Below, piece after piece: positions 55,441-64,000 of a DNA stretch of 64,000 bases (the first letter of the stretch is position 1; the number at the start of each line of letters is the position of its first letter). The notes beneath the pieces are model-generated. The model did no database searches and had not been told where the DNA came from. It saw only the letters and a list, made by a program, of their open reading frames with translations. The stretch is from the NCBI GenBank assembly GCA_021432635.1, contig MU270040.1, positions 380,323 through 444,322 on the forward strand, written 5' to 3'. The position numbers and the translations under genes are program-made. Origin of the DNA: Thozetella sp. PMI_491. Lineage: Eukaryota; Ascomycota; Sordariomycetes; Chaetosphaeriales; Chaetosphaeriaceae.

Positions 55441-58400
55441 CTTAACGGAAGAGAGGGGAAAGGGGGGAAAGGGAGGGGATAGTAAAGAAGCCACCACGGC
55501 GATCGACATGGGGGGGGGTCGCGAGCAAGCTTGAGACCAACTCAGCGCGGACCTGGCTGGACGCCCGGACTGGGGGCAGAATGGTGTGGTGTGGGTGGGT
55601 GTGGAAGGCGGGATGATGCAATCACGAGAAGCCTGGCAACGCCCCCTGCTGGAAAAGGGAAAGAGCCGTGGTGAAGGAGGGTAGGAAGAAACGGGAAGAT
55701 CTAGAGCAGCCGGGAACGACAAAGTCAGGCTTCGGATTGGCGGTGGCTGACCCCCCTGAGACGAGGATGGCGCTGGGAGGGGTTGCGGACCTCGCTTGCC
55801 TTTCTATGAGTGCCGTCGTCTTTCTGGGTGTGTAACGATGATGGCTAGCTGGTAGCGGAGTCAATGGCAGGATATTAGCTTGCGACTGGCTTCTTGATAC
55901 AGAGCGAGCAGCGCGATGTGGAATCCCTACTGGCTAGCAGGGTGTAGAGCCGGGAACCTGCCGTATGGCGAAGCAGTAGAGTCTCAGTATGCGTTGTCCA
56001 GAGAGCCAAGGTCAAGGCCGACTTTCGTCCTCGAGACCAGTGGGGCAAGGCCTTCCCTGCAAGAACACGCCTCGTCTGTAGCAGACCCGCTTGTCGGTAG
56101 TGGTGGTGGTCGCGAGGCGTCGGGTACTATCGGGCGGGGTGCTTGTCTCTGGGGACGAAGCCGAGATCCAAGACAAATGCAGCAGCGTACCGGCAGCCAC
56201 AGTCGTTAGCTCCGGCCGGCTAGATGTGTATTGGCCAAGAAGCAGAGGTGATAATACGCCCAAGGGGCTGTGTGTTATGTGGGCGCCGGAGAGCACTTTC
56301 AGCTTCTTCGCATGGGGTAATGTCCCAACACGAGGACCAGAACAAAGCCCAAGATGGCCACACTGGTGTTGCATCAGGGTAAGGAGAGGCGGCGTTGCGC
56401 TCAATCGAGTGCCGCCGGCGACCTGCACTCCACTTCCTGACTCTAAGACCTAGCACTGTGGTCAAGGGCTTTGTATGCGCTCACCCGGTTCTGGCTGTTA
56501 GTATTTCCTCTCTAGAGCCACTGGTTAGTCGATATCCAGGGGGGCGAAGCGAGAGAGACTGTTCACTAGAGCGTATCAGGCAGTTCTGTGCTCTATGGCC
56601 TGCTTCATCCGGCCTCGCTATCTCCAATTCACCGGGGAGCGCGATCCGCAAAGGGCGGCACTGGCGTTCAACTGCCTCACAGCCGACCGATGGAGTCTTG
56701 ATTTTCTTCTTGTACCCCCTCTGTTTTGCCCCGGCTGCTCGAGCGCTCCGTTGGATACAGCCAGGGTATCGGATCAGGGCCAAATTGATTGTGCGACGCC
56801 TTTGGCAGCGATAACGGGGTGATTGGGCAATGGTGGAGGCGAGGGGGAGCACGACAGGTCGGTCTTCATATCTGGTCTAAATTGGAATCAGAGACGGTTC
56901 CCCAGCCAAGGAATTACTGCGTTTCGAGGAGGACAGGCGGAGAAGGGCAAGGTGAAGACTGGGTGAACTGGAAAAGATACACACAAGACTGATGCGCTGG
57001 ACCCGACCGGGGTGCGGCTCACTTGGCAAGTTGTTTCCTCCGATACAGACCGGTTGAGATATGGACGTATGGCACGGGCTGCAAGAACTAGAACGGCCAG
57101 ACTCGGCGCCCGGACGCCTCTATTGCGACATAGGACGAGCTACCCCGGATCACTCTAAAGATGGAAAGCCGCGGTTGCACAGCAGGGTATTTCTCTTCCT
57201 CCCACTTCGTTCCTCGACCAGGGAGGCAAACATTCCACGCCCAAATGTCCGCAGTCAAGCTTCAGCCACTCTATCATGACCGGCTGGCGAGCAAACTCTA
57301 TCGCACAACCCCGGCCATCAGGAGCGGTCTAGAACGGAGACATGCGCCTACCTCCACTATACGAGGAGCTATTTATCAAGCCGCACATCGCATGCGCGTG
57401 AACAGTCGCCTTGCTAGCGGTCTGCGTCGATTGTATGGTCCTCATTGGCTGGCGTGCAAGCTCCCGTCGCGGCCGCACAGCCGGCCATTGTTTGTCCCTC
57501 TGCCAAGACGGGTCCCGGAGGGGAGAGACAGCGACTGCTGAAAACGAGAGGCGGCGGCCGGGCGGGCCACCTCGCGAGGGAGAGGGGAGCTTGGGCGCCA
57601 AGTCGCACACCGCGGCACCGAACGCCCTGGAGCTGTGTGGTGTTGAATATGGCCGAGGCGGGTACGTGCGTTCGGGATGGTAGCTCGAGTCCGCACGCGA
57701 ACCGATCATTGGCGTATGGCCATGGCGGTGTGTGACCAACACGTGGAGCGAGTGGGAACTAGCAATAAGCTTGTTGCCCTCTTTTCGGCCTGTGTTGTGC
57801 TGTAGATTGGGGGTGTGGGTTAGGATATGGGACGAAGAATCCGCCTCGTTGAGGGTGATTGGTGGGGCACCTTTGCGAACACGGATATTCCTGCACCGTA
57901 TTGTCTGATTCTCCGCCCTCTATGCATATATTAAGCTCCCGCTTGGTGCAGATGGCCGAGATATTGAAGTGTGGCAGCGGAGCCCTGAGGAGAGATTCTG
58001 CACCCGAGAGCTTTCCGTCTTCCGTGGGTGCATTGGGCACTAAAACGCGAGGCGTTTGGTGTTCAACTACTGGATAGAGCCGAGCCTTTGCTCGGGGAAT
58101 GAACACCACTCGAGGACCCTGTTGGTTTGTTAGTCACCAGTGATGTACTGATATCTGAAGGCCCGTGTCCACCCATGGAAACAACGTTGTGGCTTTCCTG
58201 GTCTCGAGACAGGTGTCGTAGCTGTATGCTTCAGAATTCAAGCCTCTGCAACGACAGCGTTAGTATCGTTTCAACAAGTATATGGTTTCGTTAAAACCGG
58301 GAGTTTACTGCACAGCAGCTTTGGTTACGGGTGCGACAAATACCACTGACCTTGATCGAGATCCTACAATCCAATCCAGAAGTGGTGCTACATTGATGCA

Positions 58401-60366
58401 GTTGATGCTTCTTGTATTCCTCAGGCAAGTCTCCCAATCTTTATTCAATATCGGTAATTCTATCTCAATAAGCAATCCCACAGCTACTTTCAACAATCAC
58501 ACTAGGATACTTAGACTACACTCGCAAGATACACTGAAAACATCATGGTGGAGCGTGCCCGCTCGGAAGTTGTGGACAAAGGTGTGCCGAACTGGCTCAA
58601 ACCTTTGGGGGAGCAGACCTGCGGCAGCTCATCATCTTGGGCAGTTGCGCGTATCAACTAGTTAGACTTACACCATATGTTTGTTTATTCCTAATAGGCC
58701 GAGCCGGCTGATGTTATGCCACCCAATACCTACTGATCTGAGCATATTGACTCCTCCTTGCGTACGGATCTTCGGATTGAAAGTTAGCATTGTGGATTCA
58801 TTATGCATTAGCTGCATCTCGAGCTTGACGACCCCACCTACGCAGCCAAAAGTGTCTCCTTCTCCTCGCCGAGAACGAGTCTGCATTGTACTGATTTTCT
58901 AGTTTGGAAGTGTGCTCGAGCGCCCCTGTCGTTTATGATCCAAAATATATCCCTTGACAGTAGACCCATGTTGACAATCGCGCGATTACAAAGCCCCCCC
59001 TTGAACAACAGCTCTTCAAGTTTACGCGTCACTCTCCGTCCCCCCGGGCGGGGAACGGGAACCCGAGACCGTGCGATGTGCCAAAAATGGCGAGCAACAC
59101 GCCGTCTGCAAGGTCGCCCACGATCCCTCGAGACCACCGCGACACGATTGCTCGTTCTGGGCAGCGCATCGTCAGAGCACGGGTACTTTTCTCAAATAAT
59201 GTGATGGCACCTCCACGCACCTCTGACGATGCGTTTGGACCACTGCCGTCGTCAGCTTTTTCAGACCATGCAGGCCGCGTACTGCTCTTCCCCAGATTGG
59301 CAGGTATCGACGCAACCCACAAGGGCGGGGGCCCGGGGCGAGATCTCCACTGCGACGCCGCCCGGGCCTATCCGGTAGTTGAAGGCTGGGGTCTCGGCAC
59401 TAGGCCCCCCTGCCGCCCGTCGCTACCTCTGCCGAAGCCCGAGCTTGAAACACGGCGCTGCGGAGAAGAAAACCTCTATAGGGTTGCGAGGCGTTCTCGA
59501 CCTTGCCTCTAGCCTTCAATGGCTCACAGGGGTACGGTTTGGCTCCAGGGTTCGTCTGACATCTGCAACCGTTTAAGGGGATGCTAAGGCTGTTGAGCCT
59601 CAGACCTCTCGCACTTGGCGCTGTCTTCCGCATGCCAAGGCGCGCCGTGAATCTTGTGATGTTTGGTCCTCCCGCGCTCTCTTAGCTATTCTCCATCACC
59701 TATTTGGGCCGATGATCTACACCACTAGGATTCTCCGGCCGTAGCTAAGTCTGCAGAGTCGACCGTAGCCTAGTATGCGATGCAGACCGCCGCCACCCGG
59801 ACTGCACCGTTTGAGTCGGGCTCGTATCGGGCGCGCGGCCGTCTCTCGCAATGTCATCATCCTGCTCATCTCGCCCGGCCACGGGACCTTCGGTCCTGGA
59901 GCAGATAAGGCTAGGGGCACTGCGCACTGGCGGGGGCGGCTTTGGACCCCTTGCAAGTGTCGGGGAAATCTGGCGATCATCCCTAGTAGCTCTCTGGTGG
60001 ATCTACCCACAGAACGAGAACAACATCCGACGGCGCTATCGTCGGCCCACTAAATGGGGGAGGACGTTTGGGCAAGAACTGTTGAGCGTAACACATATTA
60101 GTAGCGCCCTGATTGGTCGGTTGCTCTAAGCTCGAGAGCAACATGGGAGCAAGACGGATTAGGAACTTCTTCACGATGAACATCGTGTATCCACCTCGAG
60201 CTTTGGCCGCTGCTTCCTTCCCGGGCTGCTCGCCGCCACCATCCGACAGTGGATATATAAGCCCTTCAGCTTCTCTTCTCTCGCTGTTCCCATCACGCTG
60301 TTCTCCATATCCGTTCCGAGTCTCTGGTTTCAAGGTACCCCTAGTTCGGATCTCTCCACTGTCAAC
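55441..60366. other. Gene-poor stretch between the GPCR and peroxidase genes
   Basis: About 4.9 kb with only short, overlapping frames on both strands and no recognisable motif. The first few hundred bases (CT-rich on the minus strand near 55440-55620) are probably the receptor's leader and promoter. The last 120 bp form the peroxidase promoter. I see no repeat or mobile-element signature in between. Confidence 0.5.
60254..60260 (+). promoter_or_regulatory. TATA box of the peroxidase gene
   Basis: TATATAA lies 113 bp before the ATG at 60367 and is followed by a pyrimidine-rich leader (TTCTCTTCTCTCGCTG). This is a clear TATA-type promoter, often seen in inducible secreted-enzyme genes. Confidence 0.65.
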
Positions 60367-61359
60367 ATGCATTCTTCTATCCTTGTCATCAGTCTGCTGG
60401 TTGGACTGGCCCCTGCTATACCTAGCGGCAGCGGCTCCAAGGTGGTTCTGGAGAAGCGCCAGTCGAGCTGCCCGTCCGTCTGGACCGAGGCGACTGCGGA
60501 CCTCAAGGCGTCCTTTGTGGGCAGCGATGGGTTGTGCACAGATGATGCCCGCGCTGCCATCCGCCTTTCCTTCCACGACTGCTTCCCTGAGGCGTGCGAT
60601 GGTTCCATCGTCCTGTCCGATGAGTGCACGTCCAGAGGCGAGAACTCGCAGCTCACCAGCATCTGCAGCACAATCGGGAGCAAGGCTACACAATATAACG
60701 TTAGCACCGCGGACATGATTCAGTTCGGTACCGGTATGCCCCCATACTCGTCCCCAGTTCTCCAGTCCCCAGTTCCCACTCCCCACTATCCGAATGGTAT
60801 AGACGAGTCTAACCTTCCTCGCTAGCCATGGGCATCGCGTCCTGCCCGGGTGGACCACTCATCTCCTTCAAGGTCGGCCGCACCGATACGACCACCGCTA
60901 ATCCATCCGGCCAGATGCCCGGTGCCAACACCGACGCGACCACACTTATTTCTCAATTCGCTGCCAAGGGCTTTACGGCTACAGAACTCGTTGCGCTTGT
61001 CGGCGCCCACTCCACTGCTAAGAACCTCGGTGGCACGGCCTTGGACTCAACTGTTGGCGACTGGGATGTCACGTACTATTCTGAAACTGCAGATGGGACA
61101 GCACCTGCCAGCATTAACGCCGACAAGTTTCTCAGCAATGCCTCCGAGACGGCTTCAACATGGAGTGGCTTCGCGGCTTCCCAGGCGGCTTGGAACGCCG
61201 CATTCGTACCAGCGTGAGTCAACCCTAAGTCTTTAGAGACCGAGTTCGTAGACTTGGCACAGCTGACACGACCACAGGATGGAAAAGATGGCTGTACTCG
61301 GGAATGATGAAGCAAGCCTGATTGACTGCTCAAGCGTGATCTCGGACGCTTTTGCGTAG
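60367..61359 (+). CDS. Secreted class II-type haem peroxidase (AA2 family)
   Basis: Exons are 60367-60733, 60826-61213 and 61278-61359, with introns of 92 and 64 bp; the frame closes at about 278 aa. A signal peptide (1-18) and a short propeptide end in a Kex2-like Lys30-Arg31. The distal haem pocket is AAIRLSFHDCF, with catalytic Arg66 and His70. The proximal ligand is His184 in LVALVGAHSTAKN. The SCPGGP and VGRTD segments are typical of plant-type (class II) peroxidases. The mature chain has eight cysteines, matching the four disulfides of fungal secreted peroxidases. At under 280 aa it is shorter than white-rot lignin or manganese peroxidases, so it is probably a generic ascomycete AA2 enzyme using H2O2 to oxidise phenolics. 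Confidence 0.9.
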
Positions 61360-61636
61360 GGGCTTCTAAAGATAAATGTATATTATTTGCTTAACTTTAG
61401 TGCGGCTTGGATGATAGATACCTAAGGAATGAATATCCCTCTTTGCGGACTTGCTTACAACTTTGTTCAACCTTGATCTAAGTTTGCGTTAGTGTTAAAG
61501 AAGGGCATCAAGCGCTGCTACCCTCCGGATCCGTTCATATACGATATATATCAATATAAAGGTCAAGCATGGGTCAAGATATTGTCATGGTCTATATTCA
61601 GTGAGAACGTGAACTGATTTTCGTGAACCCCCCAGT

Positions 61637-63909
61637 CTACCGACTGTATTGGCCCTTGATGGTATAGTCTTTCTGCGGCCCGTTGACCTTGTATGCCAGG
61701 GTCCAGTTTGTTAGGTTAACCGCCGCAAACTGAAAAGTGTAATTGACGTTATAAAAGTCGTCTATGCACAGATGTCCTGCGTCCGCCTCCCAGACGGCAT
61801 CTGCACTGCTTTCTTGGTCAGCGGGCACCTTGAACTCTACTTGGTGAAACAAGTAGTCGGCCTTCTTTTGGTCGTCTGTCTTGGCGAACCAGACGCTCAG
61901 CTTGTCCGTCTGCTCGTTGTAGCGCCAGATGTAGCGGCGTGTTGCTCGGAATATCATGCCGTTCTCCGCCCGAAACTCGCCGTCTTCGATGTACAGATAC
62001 TCGAGGCCAGGGTCGCCATCCTGCTCAAGACGCTCAAATTCGGTATCGCGACCGTCCTTGGTGCCCCGGCGAAGGAGAAACTTGGCAGTGCCGCTGAAGT
62101 GACCGCTGGGATGGCTGGGTAGCCGGCTGATGAGATCACGCTCGAGCTTCCATTCTCCAAGAAGAGAACGGAATACGGCACGGGCGACAAAGCCACCGCT
62201 GCGGAAGCCGGACCAGGCGGTTTCGAGGGTCGAGCGCATAGACCTCTCGACCTCTGCAGCCTGTTCCTCAGTTAGGTCGATGTTTGGATACCTAGCCGGA
62301 ATAATGATATCCATCTCTGGGCCACCTGGTGTTAGTGTAGGCATTGCGGCCTTGTAAGGAATCCTCTGAACCTGTAGAGGTCTGGCAAATTCTTCCATCA
62401 ACCAGAGGTAATCACTCATTGGGAACTGCGAGGCTCGTGGATCGGAACGGAGGCCAATCGTTCGCTCGAGAGAGATGTCGTTGCTCAGGGCGGAAGCCAT
62501 GGCTGGTCGGAGCGATGGCGACTCAGGACCGCCGGCAGCCCAGAGAGCAGCGACGAACCGCGCTTGCGATTCCATGACACCCCAGTATGGCGATCGATAG
62601 AAACCAACAAAGCCGAGGTTCGGCACCTTGGGGTGGTGGGTACCGTGAAAAGCCAGTGCCACCGTGTTGTTGAGGTCCTCAGATGCAATGGCAAGCGTTT
62701 CCTTAACCTCGTCGGGCAGATACGCTACCGACGACGCAGCATCGAACCCGGTCGCGAGAATGACGGCTGCGACGTCGGAAATATCGGCAGCTGGAGTTTC
62801 TGTCTTTGCAGTACGGCCATTGATCGAAGCTAGCTTGCCGTATGAAAGCGTGATGTCGCCGGACTTCACAAAGCCTAAATAGGGGTCACTGACGGCGAGG
62901 AATGGCTGGTCATCAAAATTGGCATCGTCCACAGTGACATCTAGGGAAAACGCGCTTTGATCGGTTCCTAGTACCGTCTTGAAAATTCCGTTGGAGATAC
63001 GAGCGGCCTCTACTGATATATGGCCCTGCGTGTTCATCAATGGCTTCGGTCGGTTGGCGAGGTTGTATGGGCTGAAGTCCAAGGGGAGGAACGGAGGAGC
63101 CTTGGCGGCTGGCTATGAAGTAGAAGCGATTAGAGAGAGGAGCTGTGAGGCTATATCTTGGTGACTTACCTTTGGAGTCATGGTCAGCGGCATTACCCAG
63201 GTTGGCCGCTGGACGAGGTGGTGGAGGGTATAGCTCTGTCCATCGATCGAGGAGGGACCCGGTGAGTGCTTGGCAGTCGACAGGTGAGTAGCAATTGTGC
63301 CGGCGATCTCGACGCCGGACATCTGACCACCGACAACCAGTATCTTGCCCGACTTCGGAGCATTGGAGCCCAACAGGCTCTCGAGGTCTCGGTATCTGCT
63401 GCTGTGGACGACAGGAACCTCGTGCTGCGCTCTTTGGAGCTGAGACGGGATGGCCGGTCGACCGAAGTAGCCGCTGGCGACCAGGAGGTAGTCGAAAGTA
63501 TGCTCCGACTCCTCCTGGCCATCTTCCGACCGGGTCCGGACGCGCCAGGAATGGCCGGGACCGCCGTCGATGGTCGTGGACAAGAGCTCCGTCCTCTCCA
63601 CGCGGCGGCCAAGATGAAGCGTCGCTCCGGCGCAATACTTGTCCCGGTATCGCTCTAGGTACTGACCAATCTGCCAAGCACGAGGGATTTGCGGGGCGTC
63701 GTCCGGCCAGGAGAAATCACTGAAGTGCATGGTGTGCCGGCTCTGGTTGGCGACCATGCAGGGATGCATCAGGCCCGCACCGTCATCCTTTCGCGTAGGC
63801 CATAGACCACCCACGCGAGGTTGCGCATCGAAGATGGTCACCTCAAATAGGCCCTTGCACGCGCCATGTAGGAGGTTCTTGGCGGCGACGAGCCCGGATG
63901 GGCCGGCCC
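61637..63909 (-). CDS. Flavin-containing monooxygenase-like protein with C-terminal DUF6314-like domain (5' end beyond window)
   Basis: Exons on minus are 63909-63170 and 63112-61637, in phase across a 57-bp intron. The exon at 63909 starts after an acceptor (CACACAG) inside the first Rossmann motif (GAGPSGLVAAKNLL), so the start codon and first strand lie to the right of the window. Visible parts are the FAD-binding GAGPSG, the VGGLWP segment and a second dinucleotide motif VVGGQMSGVEIAG for NADPH. After the DVAAVILATGFDAASSV strand (the usual ATG motif), an all-beta region of about 170 aa begins near LLGEWKLERDL and includes YIEDGEFRAENGMIFRATRR. It resembles DUF6314, a fold found fused to fungal FMO-like enzymes. 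This predicts an NADPH-dependent flavoprotein oxygenase of unknown substrate, convergent with the peroxidase. Confidence 0.87.
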
Positions 63910-64000
63910 CTGTGTGGTCCGGTCAGCAGGAGTTAAGCTTCGGAGGGGGAGAGAATGTATGCTAGAGGGACTCGAGAAGGACAGAGAAGCGCTACAAAAA
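63910..64000 (-). other. Intron of the truncated monooxygenase gene
   Basis: Read on minus, this edge sequence is pyrimidine-rich with a TTAACTCCTGCTGAC branch-like stretch ahead of the acceptor CACACAG. It fits an intron whose upstream exon lies beyond the window. Confidence 0.55.

Overview
The window looks like nuclear DNA of a filamentous ascomycete (Pezizomycotina, most likely a Sordariomycete). Genes carry several short introns of about 50-115 bp with GTAAGT/GTATGT-type donors and CTAAC/CTGAC-like branch sites. Pyrimidine-rich leaders precede start codons. The gene content is typical of the group: Ecm29, a Csx1-type RNA-binding protein, a germinal-centre kinase, the NAD-isocitrate dehydrogenase subunit, a PTH11-like receptor, a LysM protein and a DUF7730 protein. 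I found no rRNA, tRNA, CRISPR array or intact transposon. All exon models were joined by eye from donor, acceptor and frame; nearly all give a closed frame across every junction.

Layout. (1) 1-5 kb: a small secreted AA1-like protein (+) and a three-RRM RNA-binding protein (-). (2) 5-15 kb: about 10 kb without a recognisable protein gene. (3) 15-33 kb: a conserved housekeeping block with the proteasome adaptor Ecm29 (+), a UBA-UAS-UBX cofactor of Cdc48 (+), a Ste20/GCK-type kinase (+), a possible tiny CxxC protein (+) and mitochondrial NAD-isocitrate dehydrogenase subunit 1 (-). (4) 32-43 kb: an accessory-looking block with a DUF7730 protein (+), an Hsp70/HSPA12-like ATPase interrupted by an assembly gap (-), a secreted LysM protein with a Cys-rich tail (+) and an 11-exon secreted subtilase (-). 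(5) 43-47.5 kb: A+T-richer, apparently decayed DNA with a CorA-like membrane-domain remnant and a copy of a dispersed repeat. (6) 47-64 kb: a PTH11/rhodopsin-type receptor (-), a short-chain dehydrogenase (+), an NAD(P)-binding NmrA/epimerase-like protein (+), a cAMP-receptor-like GPCR (-), a gene-poor stretch, a secreted class II haem peroxidase (+) and a flavin monooxygenase fused to a DUF6314-like domain (-), whose first exon lies beyond the right edge.

How they fit together. Ecm29 and the UBX protein both belong to the ubiquitin-proteasome system and are adjacent in the same direction. The right half is dominated by environmental sensing (two GPCR-class receptors), secretion (LysM protein, subtilase, peroxidase) and redox enzymes, as expected of a host- or substrate-interaction region. 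No single locus clearly shows a new system. The points most worth a second look are the receptor/oxidoreductase neighbourhood, the probable GC-AG introns in both receptor genes, the stop-codon-only last exon of the RRM gene, and the dispersed repeat plus CorA-like relic.
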